64,000 bases of DNA. Source: Lentinula raphanica (lineage: Eukaryota > Basidiomycota > Agaricomycetes > Agaricales > Omphalotaceae). A program made the translations under genes and the position numbers. The notes below the pieces were generated by a model. That model did no database searches, was not told where the DNA came from, and saw only the letters and a list, made by a program, of their open reading frames with translations. The stretch is from the NCBI GenBank assembly GCA_027919835.1, contig JANVFP010000001.1:1054001-1118000 (forward strand), in the 5' to 3' direction. Positions 10,804 through 21,373 of this stretch are shown one piece after another (the stretch's first letter is position 1; the number at the start of each line of letters is the position of its first letter).

Positions 10804-12149
10804 CTAAGTAGCGTAACTCTTTTCGGACCCCTCCGATGCCGCCACCTTCTTTTCCGCCGCCTTTTTCAACGCGTACTTCGCTCTAAGAGCTGTTATAGGA
10901 TTTTTGTCGAACAAGAACACCCTCTCTTCGGGAAGATCAACTTTTCGGATTTTACGTTTGTTCTGCTGCCAGACTGGATCATCGGCAAAGCGTTTGATCT
11001 CTTCTTCTAGAAGCTTGGTCTCTTTCTACAGTAAGTATGACACTTAGCGTGAAGCAATTTGGCAATGGTATATTTTCAAAGAACTTACCCTGCCGTATAA
11101 TCCATCGATGAACTCGACGAATGTCTTTTGTTCCTCTCGTCCGTTTCTTGTCCTACTGTAAGTGCAAAAACCTTCCAGGTGCATGGCGTCCTCCAGGCCC
11201 AGTGCTGTCGGTTTTGCATCAAACACAGTCTTCTTGAGATAGAACGTGTGTTCGTCGTAGCTGTGGTATATCTTCGTTCTAAGTTTTGCAGGGTACATTC
11301 TGATGTCTATCCGGTAGTAGAAATCGGTATGCTTATCACCGCTAGGGGCGCCAACCATGCTGGTGAGCTTCGTGACTTGAAAAGACATGCTCTCCTGCCA
11401 CAAGGCTTTTTCCATTTCTGCAACTCTGACGTTTGAGAGGGGCTCATCAGGTTGCCGCCAAGGGTTGTACTCGAACTCCACGAGACGACGCATTCGCAGG
11501 GACCATGGGAGAAGAAGTTCCAAGGTATTACGGAATTTGTCTGCGACCTGGTCCGAAATGTTGTCAGCGCTCTTCTCCGACTTCTTGCCTGCGACCCTCT
11601 TCGAACTGTTGGCTGCGATCCTCTTCAAACTGCTGTCTGCAACCATCTCCGAACGGATGTCTGCAACCCTCTCCGAACGAATGTCTGCAACCCTCTCCGA
11701 ACGGTTGCCTTCAACCCTCTTCAAACTGTTGTCTGCAACCCTCTCCGAATGGTTGCCTTCAACCTTCTTCAAACTGTTGTCTGCAGCCCTCTCCAAACTG
11801 TTGTCTGCAGCCCTCTCCAAACTATTGTCTGTGATCCTCTTCAAACCGTTGTCGTCTGCGACACCGTTCTCCGAAGTGTCGTCATCTTCGGAATCATCGT
11901 ATGAAGTCCAAAGCGTGGCCTCGACCGCATACTCTCCAACATAGACCTTCTTTTGGGAAGTAGTAGGCCGTTCGGTGGGCGTAGTATGCGAGGTGTCTTG
12001 AGCCGATGTGCGCTGTCCAGCAGTCTAGAGGTTTCTCAGTGTTCATCATCGCTATACGAAGCTGAATTGCCTACCATAGCAATCGGCGTCGCAATAATGT
12101 AGACGGGGAAGAGAAGACTCAGGTAGAAGACAGTCACAAGTCGTGTCAT
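10804..12149 (-). CDS. Secreted protein, array copy 1, with 8-residue repeats
   Basis: Three exons (complement of 12149-12075, 12024-11089, 11025-10804) join in phase 0 and give 410 residues. Exon 1 is exactly a signal peptide (MTRLVTVFYLSLLF...IATPIAM). The mature part has VEATLWTSY, then about twelve 8-residue repeats (xADNSLKR type), then the core shared with the two downstream paralogues: FRNxLELLLPW, FxVTKLTSMxGAPSGD, RIDIxM, YLKKTVFDxKPT, FVEFxDxxYG. The last exon is Lys-rich with WQQNKRKI and an RVFLFD motif. No known family. The paralogue at 14397 lacks the repeats, so they expanded in this copy. A shared element lies about 110 bp upstream of the start. Confidence 0.8.
11548..11835 (-). 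repeat. 24-bp coding minisatellite, about 12 units
   Basis: In-frame tandem repeat inside the secreted protein gene. It encodes units such as AADNSLER, VADNSLKR and VADIRSER. Units differ by a few bases, and none shifts the frame. It ends where VADKF leads into the conserved core. Confidence 0.85.
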
Positions 12150-12260
12150 CAGACCTCGTATTGTGAAACGTTACTGGAAACTGCGTTGAAGTGGGTGACT
12201 TTTTTTCTTGTTCTGCTCGAAAAGCAGAGTGGTGGTTTCAGGATAATAAGTGTGAGTTTG

Positions 12261-12293
12261 GACCAGCCAGTGGTGGGGGATGAAGAACGATTC
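12261..12293 (-). promoter_or_regulatory. Upstream element shared by the secreted array, copy 1
   Basis: The plus strand reads GACCAGCCAGTGGTGGGGGA then TGAAGAACGATTC. It lies about 110 bp upstream of the ATG at 12149. The two paralogues carry the same element at 15494 and 17847 while surrounding sequence differs, so it is a candidate promoter element. Confidence 0.5.
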
Positions 12294-12443
12294 TGAACTT
12301 CGCTTCGGAACTGGAACGTACATGTTCAAATAGCTCACTGGTTCCATCAACGAATGATCTTTTCTGATGAATACTAGCAGCGCCTTGCCCCCAAACCTCC
12401 CAAAACATACTAGCTCTGTGTTTCGGTATCCTCCGACATCCTA

Positions 12444-12652
12444 TGTAACGGCTCCTCACCATTACGGTAATCCACTTTCCTTAATCATCCATTTCTGTCG
12501 CACGGACTCTACTATATAATGCTACGGCATCTATACCACACTCCTTAGTCTTACTTTCTTACCACCGCCTGCATAGCCTGTACCTACGGACAATCATAAA
12601 CCTGTTCACGTTAGGTATTGGGCACTGGGCCCGGTGAGAGAGACTCTTTACA
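12444..12652 (+). repeat. 5' LTR
   Basis: 209 bp, TG...CA ends, with a TATATAA box about one third in. No difference from the 3' LTR is visible. Confidence 0.9.
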
Positions 12653-12716
12653 CTTTTTTTAACGCGCAGTTGTTGTCCAAAGGACATAGCTAACTTTTAC
12701 AGATACCCGGAGGTAT

Positions 12717-13109
12717 ATGACCCAAGGTATCACCCATTCGAACACACGTACAACTCGCGCTCAAAGCCGCAACATACGGCACTCAGAACAACTACCTTTC
12801 CACGACGAGGAAGAAGATTCCATTCACTCGACGTCACCAACTCTCATTGCTACCACCATGTCAACCACGAGGACTGTCCCACCACAAACTCAAACTCAAA
12901 GCCACGAAATAGGTGAGCTTATTTCCCATCTTCCTGTACATACTAGTCCCCCGTCAACGTTGACGTCCGCCAAATGGCAAATGCCACGCATCGCCGTAGC
13001 CATGAACGCCGAGACTGGGAACCCCATCGAAGAGATGGGTGGACTATCCATTTCAGAATCTACCCCCGCGATCGGTGCCACAAATAGTGAGCTGAATTCG
13101 GCCACTTAA
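12717..13109 (+). CDS. Gag-like frame inside the TRIM element
   Basis: 130 residues, polar and low-complexity at the N-terminus (Thr/Ser/Gln-rich, an acidic EEEDS patch). No zinc knuckle and no enzymatic motif. Position and composition suggest the leftover N-terminal part of a gag gene. It may also serve no function as protein. Confidence 0.4.
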   Translation: MTQGITHSNTRTTRAQSRNIRHSEQLPFHDEEEDSIHSTSPTLIATTMSTTRTVPPQTQTQSHEIGELISHLPVHTSPPSTLTSAKWQMPRIAVAMNAETGNPIEEMGGLSISESTPAIGATNSELNSAT

Positions 13110-13191
13110 TCGGTAGTGATCCTTGCGGGTAGTTCACCCATATCCTTTTATTCCTATCGAAGATCCTATGCAGGACTCTTGTGGGGGCAGG

Positions 13192-13400
13192 TGTAACGGC
13201 TCCTCACCATTACGGTAATCCACTTTCCTTAATCATCCATTTCTGTCGCACGGACTCTACTATATAATGCTACGGCATCTATACCACACTCCTTAGTCTT
13301 ACTTTCTTACCACCGCCTGCATAGCCTGTACCTACGGACAATCATAAACCTGTTCACGTTAGGTATTGGGCACTGGGCCCGGTGAGAGAGACTCTTTACA
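13192..13400 (+). repeat. 3' LTR
   Basis: 209-bp direct copy of 12444-12652, preceded by the purine tract at 13181-13191. Confidence 0.9.
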
Positions 13401-13526
13401 TCCTATGCATCTATCACAGTGGCACACTGTGTTATTCAAACAGATTCAAACACTGAGTCGTTTTCTTTTGGCTAGTGATATGTTATTGACTCACTGAACT
13501 GATCAACTTCGAAGGCTTGAACGCGT

Positions 13527-13880
13527 ATGGACTCAGCAATGAATGCTTTTGGCGTCTCGCGGAGCTTGCAGACTGTACAACTTTATGTAAAGCAGTACTT
13601 TGACCAAGTTGACCGTAAGTTGGAAACGATTGCACACCCGGGCCATCAGATCTTGAAGTCTGTTCAAATGAGCGATTCAGCCGAGCGCAACTTGGAATCC
13701 ACCCTGACGAAGCCTAACGAACAGCAGAAAATGCTCTATCGGCGTAAGATCACCACCATCAGTAACAGTTCAAAATCAGAGGGAGCGATGAGGAGCGATG
13801 AAATTTTGAAATACCGATGGGTCAACTTATCATACACGAGGCTCCTTGCCAGACTCAGGCTTGTAGACGAGGCAACGTAG
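13527..13880 (+). CDS. Hypothetical protein, doubtful
   Basis: A 117-codon open frame, helical and polar, with LQTVQLYVKQYFDQVDRKLETIA resembling a coiled segment. No family is recognised. A 17-base stretch inside it (GCAGAAAATGCTCTATC) recurs at about 16046 next to a similar KMLYxxKITxIS reading that is broken by a stop, so this may be a copy of something once more complete. It could equally be non-coding. Confidence 0.25.
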   Translation: MDSAMNAFGVSRSLQTVQLYVKQYFDQVDRKLETIAHPGHQILKSVQMSDSAERNLESTLTKPNEQQKMLYRRKITTISNSSKSEGAMRSDEILKYRWVNLSYTRLLARLRLVDEAT

Positions 13881-14396
13881 GGGAACGTCAAGTTCTTTTC
13901 AAGCGCTTCCTCTCAGTTTTCCTTCCCTCTTTCAGTAAAATGGTCCAGTAGGGTACTGTCTGGTACCGTATGAAGGGCTAGGAAGGGTCTTCAATTATCC
14001 TGTGCTGGACAGATCTTCACAGAGCGATTTTTGACGATCCAGCAGGATCCAGCCTGGACGGCATACAAGTTCGTATTCAGATCATATATTGGCCCTTCGA
14101 ACGCGACGGAGCAATCCTGAAAGCCCGGCCCAGCCGCGTCGGTATCATCTGGTATCATCCTTAAAAATCCTGTCTGCCTCAGCCTCGGTTGCGGCTGTTA
14201 TCTATGTAAAGTGGCAGTCGACTACTCCGGTGACTGTCTGCATTCGAAGACGTCTGTTCATGTAGGTGAATATTGCAGCGCGTAGTACACGCAAGCTGAG
14301 AAATGAGGGAAACAAAACAGATGTGATTCGTAAAGCTGGAGGGCATGTATCGGCGTGTACCATGTAGTGACGAGCGAAAAAAACTGACTAGCTTCG
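13881..14396. other. Intergenic, diverged duplicate of a 3' flank
   Basis: About 14180-14396 resembles 10640-10803 (shared GACTGTCTGC, GAATATYGCAGCGC, and AAACTGAC before the stop codon). The duplication that produced the paralogous genes therefore included their 3' flank. Nothing else is seen. Confidence 0.5.
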
Positions 14397-15414
14397 CTAA
14401 GTGGCAGTTGAACTCTTTAGAAAACCCGTTGTTTTGGCCGCAACCTTTGCCCATGACTTCGCTACCGTCCCGTCACTCTCAAGAACGAAAAAGAACACCC
14501 TCCCTCGGCGAATGGTAGTCTTCTGGATTGGTATTTCGTTCTGTCGCCATGGTGAATCGTTGGTAGAGAGTTTGATTCTCTGCCAGCCTATCTCTTCCAT
14601 TCTCAGCTAGTAAAGTAGACTCAATGTGAAGCAAGGCGATGATATATGTTCAAAGAACTCACTCCGTAAAAATTATCCTTGAACTCAACGAATGAGTTTT
14701 CTACGACTGTTAATTCTTGGACTCCGACTTGGTTTTCTCTTATCGATCTGTATCGAGCAAGGGCTAAACCATAGAGTCTAGTCGCATCCTCTGGAGACAA
14801 TGGTGTCGGTTTTTCATCAAACACGGTCTTCCTGAGATATATTCTGAAGGCCACACTTGAGCGGTTTTTTTTATCGACACCATCCTCCCTAACCTGAAAC
14901 ATTTCGACGTCAATTCGGTGGAAGTCTCTGGCCCGGGTATCACCGCTGGGGGCACCATCCATGCTTGTCAGCTTAGTGACTCGGCAAGACATGACCCTCA
15001 TTTCCGACTCCTTCACGGTTTCAAACAGATACCGATTAGGGAAAGGAAGGTCAGCGAGAAGGCGTAGTCGCAGCAACCATGGTAGGAGAATCTCCAAAGC
15101 ATTACGAAATTTGCCTGCGACCTCCTTCGAAATGTCGTCATCTGCGGGATTCTCGTATGAAGTCCAAAGTGTGGCTTCGACCGTGTAATGGAAATATTTA
15201 GGGGGGTCAGGCTGACGGGCATGAATGGTTGGTGTATGCGAGATGTCTTGGACTGATGCGGGCTGTCCAGCAGGCTACGGATCCAGCATGAGTTACTTTT
15301 CATTGTCGAATCTGAGTATGAGTCGCCTACCAAACTAATTGGTGTCGCAAGAATGTAAGTGGGGAGAAGAAGGCTTAGGTATAAGGTAGTCGCTCGTGTT
15401 AACAGAAGTCGCAT
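14397..15414 (-). CDS. Secreted protein, array copy 2
   Basis: Three exons (complement of 15414-15331, 15274-14663, 14606-14397), all phase 0, give 301 residues. Exon 1 is a signal peptide ending ILATPISL. The mature part runs VEATLWTSYENPADDD, KFRNALEILLPWLLRLR, VTKLTSMDGAPSGD, RIDVEMF, YLRKTVFDEKPTPL and SFVEFKDNFYG, then a basic last exon with PWRQNEIP and RVFFFV. Closest paralogue is the gene at 10804-12149, without its 8-residue repeats. No known family. Probably extracellular. The shared upstream element lies about 80 bp before the ATG. Confidence 0.8.
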
Positions 15415-16302
15415 CGTGCAAAGAGCTGTGCGTTTTTTGTTGGTTCTAATCGAACAGTAGGAATGCGATTCAGAGATGTTGAGTGTGATATTGGACCGGC
15501 CAGCGGTGAGGAATGAAGAACGATTCTGCAAGCTCCTGATTTCGAGTATGATGGGCATTGGGCAAGAGGAGGCAAGGGGAGGAGACGAGGTACTTATTCA
15601 TCTTCAAACAGCGCCTCAGCTGCATAAACGGGCAATCATAAGTTATTCAGTTCAAATGAATAACTCCCGGCTCCAGATGTATCTCTACATTTCAGTATCT
15701 TCATGGTGCATCTACATTTCACAGCGTCAATAAAACACTGAGGCTCATGCACATGGTTGGTAAAATGATATCAACTCACCGGGTTATTCGATGCAACGAT
15801 CTTGTCGTAGCGATGAACGCATCTGGTATTATACGAGGCGTCGTGTCGATCTTGCAGGATTATCGTGTTCGTGTTGAAGCTCTGAGACTAGTACAAGTAT
15901 GTATGTTGAAGTAGCCTCATGAACTTGAGGTAGGATCCGACGACGGTGAATTGGATAAGGCTATCGATAACAGATCAAGAGATACCCGAGCAACAGGAAT
16001 GCACAGGCTCATGAGGGTCTATGAGGTCTTCGAACAGAAGAAGATAGCAGAAAATGCTCTATCATAAGATCACGATCAGTGAAAGCCCAAGATAGATTCA
16101 GAGGCCAAAACATACCAGGACATACCCCATCCCTGGGCACAATGCACATCGCACAGCCCAATAACTATCCACGTAATCCGAATGCGGCGTCGGAAGCGTC
16201 GGTATCGTCCCATGCGGCTCGCAGCACTGTGCAGGCAGATGCGAGCTTAGCATTGTCAACCCTACTTGAATGTCCATCGTCCACCAAAAGGCTTGCAAGA
16301 GA
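15415..16302. other. Intergenic with decayed coding scraps
   Basis: About 16040-16085 repeats the GCAGAAAATGCTCTATC segment of the doubtful frame at 13527, but with a stop just upstream. The remainder shows no gene. Confidence 0.4.
15494..15526 (-). promoter_or_regulatory. Upstream element shared by the secreted array, copy 2
   Basis: The plus strand reads GACCGGCCAGCGGTGAGGAA then TGAAGAACGATTC, matching 12261-12293 at all but a few positions. It lies about 80 bp upstream of the ATG at 15414. Confidence 0.5.
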
Positions 16303-16362
16303 GTCGCGAAGGGTACCTGGACCGATGTCAGCAGCACTCAGTGGTGGATTGTAGCCTTTGGT
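16303..16362 (+). pseudogene. Short fragment of the nuclease-like gene
   Basis: About 60 bp read KGTWTDVSSTQWWIVAFG. This matches the decayed copy (KGGWTDANSTW.IVAFG) and the intact gene (WWIIGFG). Nothing recognisable of the family is left on either side. As with the other decayed copy, it lies just downstream (3') of a member of the secreted-protein array. Confidence 0.65.
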
Positions 16363-16820
16363 AAAGTGCTTGTGCGGGATGCTCCGTATTTGTAGAGCAG
16401 ACACAAGAGTCACATATATACAATCATTGAGTGATCGTTTTGAGAGATGGTCCGTAGGACATCGATCATTGGGGACGAACGCATTGATCACTGTGAATGT
16501 TGTCGTATCCCTCAGGGCATTGGTTGAACAAAAGAGATCTAATGAGAGATCGATGAGCCACACATATCTCTCAAATCTGAACAGTACGTACCACTGTCGC
16601 CGACACCAACAGGGGTCCCATGGCCGAAATGTTGAAAGCAGCTACTTAGTATCTGGCGCCACCACCGTAGCCTAGAATTCAGGCCGTCTTTCCTCTAAAT
16701 ACTGCTTCTTGTAGTATGGATGCCTCCGCGTATCCACACTCTAGAACGTGACGAAAATTGATTCGCAAGCGCGTATCACAAGCGAACGGCTGCCGACGTA
16801 GCTATGGGACACACAACCTT
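16363..16820. other. Intergenic
   Basis: 3' flank of the third secreted paralogue. No gene is seen. Confidence 0.4.
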
Positions 16821-17773
16821 TCAACTCGATCGGCCTGCCTTTGCCAACTGTCCTACCCAACCCGCCACCTTTTGGGCACCCGAGCTCAACTTTTGCACGA
16901 CCTTCTTTCTCCAACCTATCTTCGTCTTCACAAACGAGAACACAATCTCTCCGTCAATCTCAGTCTGCGTGATCGGGTCTTGGTTCCGCGCCCAACTTAG
17001 CCCGACGTCCGCGAGAGTTATACGGTCTTTGGGCTGGAGCTACAGAAGAATTCTCAGTGCGAAGAAACTTTGGGTTAAAGGCTTTAGAACCACTCACTCC
17101 GTGATACAAGAATCCGTTCTCGAAGGTGACGAACGACGGACGACCAGTGTTGATCAGATTCAACTCCACGCCTTCGGCGTCACCCTCGCCCTGCAGTCTC
17201 GTTGCGTGCTTCTGCCCAATCGGTGTCGGGGCTTCATCGAAGACGCTCTGCAGGAAATACAGAGTATGGTCATTGTCTCCTATATGTACGTTCTCCATCG
17301 TCTTCAACCTAACGTCTAACCTGTAGTGATCTTTGCCTAGTGGATCAATCTCCGTTTGAGGACCACTATAGGTCATCTTGGTGACATGGAATACCATGAA
17401 AGGGTGGGAACCGAACGGCTCCTTGTGTTTCATGTGACGAAGGATTGGGAGGAATGGTGGAAGTAGGATTTCGGCAGTATCACGGACTTTGCCTGCAAGA
17501 TCGTTCGTGACGTGGTTATAGTCTTGGCTTGGGGTCCAAAGCGTGAGCTCGACCAGAAACTGGATCTCCGCAGGAGGCTTATGGGAGGTGGGCGATTGTG
17601 CAGGTATAGACGAAAGGACCTGGGTCGATGTATCCTGTGCAGGCGATTCAGTCAAGTAGCAAGTAGCATTCAACAAGATTTGAGATCCCTACCTTGGTCG
17701 GAATCGGTGTAGCAAGGATATAAGCGGGGTATAGAAGGCATAGATATAAGATTGGTATACATGAAGACTGCAT
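16821..17773 (-). CDS. Secreted protein, array copy 3
   Basis: Three exons (complement of 17773-17693, 17634-17098, 17039-16821), all phase 0, give 278 residues. Exon 1 is a signal peptide ending ILATPIPTK. The core repeats the family landmarks in diverged form: VELTLWTPSQD, AGKVRDTAEILLPPFLPILR, FHVTKMTYSGPQTEID, YRLDVRL, YFLQSVFDEAPTPI and SFVTFENGFLYHG. The last exon has WARNQDPITQ and IVFSFV and a basic helix at the end. It is the most diverged of the three. Function unknown; probably secreted. Confidence 0.8.
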
Positions 17774-18746
17774 TGTGCAGGAATACTGAGCACTGTGCGA
17801 ATGAGGATGAGTTCCAGGATGAGGAGTGCGATGCCGAGTGAGATTCAACCGGCCAGCGGTGGGGAATGGAAAACGATGGGGCACTGAGTATTCATGTTAT
17901 AAAGGACAAGAATCTTCTGTTCAGAAATGTGAGTTCTACGAATCACCAGGAATTCCGATAGAAAACTTAACCGAAAACTCCGAAATAAGGCGGTCATCAC
18001 GGTTCAACATCTTTCAACATCCTATCTATCGCAATCTGCGTTATCCAACTGAGGGCTTTCTCACAATTCCTTCCCGACTGATGGAAATCGTGCTGATCGT
18101 TGGTGATAGTAGATATACTACGAATCAGATAATTGGTAACTCGCAAATATCGCCCAGCGTTGTTCGAGGTCGCTTTTTGAAGTTCAGAGCTGAGAGGAAG
18201 CTACAGGATGTCGTGGCTTTTCGTGTATCTTCCTTTAGCTTCACCCGAAGCTGAGAGATGGAATATCCTAGGATGCATGATGGATATGTAGCTACTCAGA
18301 TGTGCATGTCATATTGATAGCCAAGATTTCGTCTGAGCACAAGGCCACCGCGAAAGTCCAAGAGAGTCCAGGCCGCCAGGCGAGCATGTGCCGCTGCGTG
18401 CGATACTCAGAGGTTCATGTGTATGTGCATGTGCATGAGGACCCAAACACTGATGGAGGTTGAGGATCAAGGGACGACGTCTTTCGGATCAGAAGATGGG
18501 CGGCGATTTTCGAACTTGCGAAGCTCACAAGCTCTTTGATACAAGGCGCAAATCGAAAGTTCAAAGAAGTTGAAGCGATTTGAATGTTGCGTACAGTGTG
18601 CGCTCCAAGATTAGTCAAGAACCATGGGTGTCGTACTCGCAGGAAAATATCTACGACATGAAAAGTCTCAGTGACCAATGACCATGTCTCTCAGCTGCAC
18701 ATATAAGAAGCGTTTAAAGTACTCACACCCTTTAATCTTTTCAGCA
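17774..18746. other. Intergenic
   Basis: Divergent promoter region between the secreted paralogue and the cryptochrome gene. A CTTTTCAG just before the cryptochrome ATG could be the acceptor of a 5'-UTR intron. No gene is seen. Confidence 0.45.
17847..17877 (-). promoter_or_regulatory. Upstream element shared by the secreted array, copy 3
   Basis: The plus strand reads AACCGGCCAGCGGTGGGGAA then TGGAAAACGAT, about 75 bp upstream of the ATG at 17773. Same element as at 12261 and 15494. Confidence 0.5.
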
Positions 18747-20720
18747 ATGTACCTCATCTACCTCCTCCGTCGCGACCTCCGTATCTCCGACAACCCCATC
18801 TTCCACCACCTCCAACAACACCCCAACACATTCACCCACCTATTACCGCTCTACATCCTCTCCCCGAACCAGATCGAAGTATCAGGTCTTCTCCATGACC
18901 CAGACAACTCTGGTTCTCCATACCCCCAAGCGCGTTCTCGACTAGGCCAGTTCTGGCGGTGCGGGCCTCATCGAGCCAAGTTCATCGCGGAGAGCGTGTG
19001 GGATGTGGAGCAGTCGTTGAAAGACCGCGGAAGTGATTTGGTTGTTAGAGTAGGGAGGATGGAAGAAGTTGTTCGACAGGTTCTTGAGCAGGATGAGTTT
19101 AGAGGCAAGGTAGGAGCCGTCTGGATGACGAAAGATTGGGCGAGCGAGGAGGTGGAGGAAGAACGCAAGATCGAGGAAGTGGTTGAGGAAGAAGGTGATG
19201 GGAAGATTGAATGGAAAGTCTGGGATGGGGAGGAAATGCTTTTGCATGAGTACGTTGTTTCTTAACAAATTCCGTGGATGGTCAACTGACCGGTCATCTC
19301 CATCAGCAACGATTTCGCTACATCTGACCCGGCTCAAGTACCCGATGTCTTCACCTCGTTTCGAAAATCCTTCGAGCCTCTACGAGACAGTATCCGCTCG
19401 CCGTATACTTCAACACCGTCGAAATTGCCTCCTCTGCCTCCACACACCCCCGCGCAAGCGGTACCGTTCTCCATCCCAGACAGTCTCGAAGAGTTCATCC
19501 GCGCGCTTCGAAAGCCAGTAGAAGACTGTGGCCTCGGAAAACCCATTTTAAAACCCCAGGGAGCTACCACGGCTCACCCTTTCATCGGTGGTGAAACCCG
19601 TGCGCACGAGCGCATCGTCCATCTCATAGTCTCGGGTAGTATTTCGTCGTACAAGGACACTCGGAACGGCCTCCTGGGTGAAGACTTCTCCACCAAGCTC
19701 AGCGCTTATCTTGCTTTGGGATGTGTTACTGCGAGACAGATCAACGCGTATATGGTTGCTTTCGAGGACGGCAAAGATTTTCCCGACTTTGGAATTGGTC
19801 TACAATTTGAGAAAGCGAAAGTATTCAAGTCGCGCGGATTTGGCAAGGGCGAGAATAAGGGTACAGCAGCTGTGCGTTTCGAGCTTCTATGGAGGGACTA
19901 TATGCGCCTTTGTATGCGGAAATTTGGGAATAACCTGTTTTCGATCGAGGGATTCCGAGGAGTACAGCAACAAGATAACAGCTACAACAACAATCAACGC
20001 AAGAACAAACATAAATCAGATAACTCTTACCACTGGTCTGACCTCTCCTCCCTCGAAACCCGCACCAAATTCACTCGTTTCCTCCGAGGCGAAACCGGTA
20101 CAGGTCTCATCGACGCGAGCATGCGCGAACTCGCTCTCACCGGGTATACCTCCAACCGGACTCGTCAGAACTGCGCCTCGTTCTTGGCTAAATGGCTTGG
20201 AATAGACTGGCGTCTGGGGGCGGAATGGTACGAATGTATGCTCATCGATTACGACGTTGCGAGTAACTGGGGCAACTGGGCTTATGTCGCTGGAGTAGGA
20301 AACGATCCTCGAGGGCGGAACGATGGTTCGAATGGAACGGAAGGACGCAAGTTCAATCCTGTGAAGCAGGCATGGGATTATGATCCTAGAGGCGAGTATG
20401 TCAAGGCTTGGATTGCGGAGTTCGAGGACGTGCCGGTATCAGCCCAAGGAGCTGGTAAAGATGGAAAGAGAGGCTGGGTCGATGTGTTGTTCCAGGGTTG
20501 GCAGGTGAACGATATATTCCAACATCCGAAGGATGAACGGGAGAGAGAGGTGATGAGCCAGTTGAAGAAGCTGGAGTGGGTGAATAGGCCTTTGGTGAGG
20601 ATTCAATATCGGCCGAGAGCCGAGGGAAAGAGTCAGACGAACAGCAAGACTGAGTCCACTAGAGGTGCGAAGCGTGCCAATCCAAAACGGCAGAAGCAAG
20701 TTGGGGAGAAAGCGAAATGA
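18747..20720 (+). CDS. DASH-type cryptochrome/photolyase
   Basis: Two exons (18747-19249, 19307-20720; 57-nt intron) give 638 residues. It starts MYLIYLLRRDLRISDNPIF, the classic start of the photolyase domain that binds an antenna chromophore. The FAD-binding half carries GGETRAHER, TKLSAYLALGCVTARQI, ELLWRDYMR (near 363), TGLIDASMRELALTGY (near 435), SNRTRQNCASF, DYDVASNWGNW and AGVGNDPR (near 499). These are the landmarks of cry-DASH proteins, which repair cyclobutane dimers in single-stranded DNA and/or sense blue light. A Gln/Asn-rich loop (about 385-405) and a Lys/Arg-rich tail are extra. An upstream in-frame ATG at 18678 is possible but would add residues before the conserved start. 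Confidence 0.92.
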
Positions 20721-21373
20721 TGTGAGGAGACGGAGTCGATTATCGAGTAGCTCGAGCGATCATATCCTGCCTTATCAGATAGATAGACGTGAAGCTTTGA
20801 AAGAGATGCATTATGGCACAGCGAGAGTGATGGAGATGCACCAGATTGATCAAGTTTTGCTAGGTTTTGCTCCAGCGAAGAGTTCAGAGAAGACCACAGA
20901 GCGTGTGAAACTGAGAGCAGTCACCTGACACCAACGGCCGGTCGCTCCTTCGATAAGTATCTTTTTGGGAAGTAGCTTCCATAAAGGGTATGTAGTCAGC
21001 CGGGAGCCCCGTTCTCGTCCAAAGTCCACGGGCCTCACAGTGCATAGTAACTGAGCATAATCGAATTGAAAAAACCTACGAGCATACATTCATATATATA
21101 TATACTTGATACATGTGCATACTCCTACCAGCCCACACAGGACTTGTTATGCAAAACTTGAACGAAAAGAAGAGAAAAGCGAGCGGGAGAGGATACCAGG
21201 TGATAAGTATAACAAGCTCTATGGGCATGCTAGGGATACACACCATGTAGAAAAGAAAGGAAAGGAAAGAATAATATCGAACCTGGCACAGGTGCGTTAA
21301 GTTGAAAGAATAAGAATAAAATAAGCTGATTTCCTAGGCCTCAGAGGGACTCTAGCAAGGCGGCAGACCTCAA
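20721..21373. other. Intergenic
   Basis: Convergent 3' ends of the cryptochrome gene and the membrane protein. No gene is seen. Confidence 0.45.

Larger units (their letters stand above)
12444..13400 (+). mobile_element. TRIM-like non-autonomous LTR retrotransposon
   Basis: Two direct 209-bp LTRs (12444-12652 and 13192-13400) that look identical by eye, each starting TGTAA and ending TTACA, flank 539 bp. The insertion is bordered by a perfect 5-bp target duplication, TCCTA (12439-12443 and 13401-13405). A purine-rich tract (GTGGGGGCAGG) directly precedes the 3' LTR. I see no typical tRNA primer site after the 5' LTR. The interior has one 130-codon frame and no protease, reverse transcriptase, RNase H or integrase, so it must depend on another element. 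Identical LTRs point to recent insertion. Confidence 0.9.

Noticed and set aside
11387..11944. Plus-strand frames rich in repeated Leu-Ser-Ala-Thr units (three overlapping frames up to 185 codons)
   Set aside because: They are the antisense of the 24-bp coding repeat; all three frames stay open because the period is a multiple of three. The minus strand has signal peptide, introns and paralogues.
12444..13400. Autonomous LTR retrotransposon
   Set aside because: The interior is only 539 bp and encodes no enzymatic domain.
18678..18746. N-terminal extension of the cryptochrome from an upstream ATG
   Set aside because: The conserved domain starts exactly at MYLIYLLRRDLR; the upstream residues look like UTR, with a possible intron acceptor just before the ATG.
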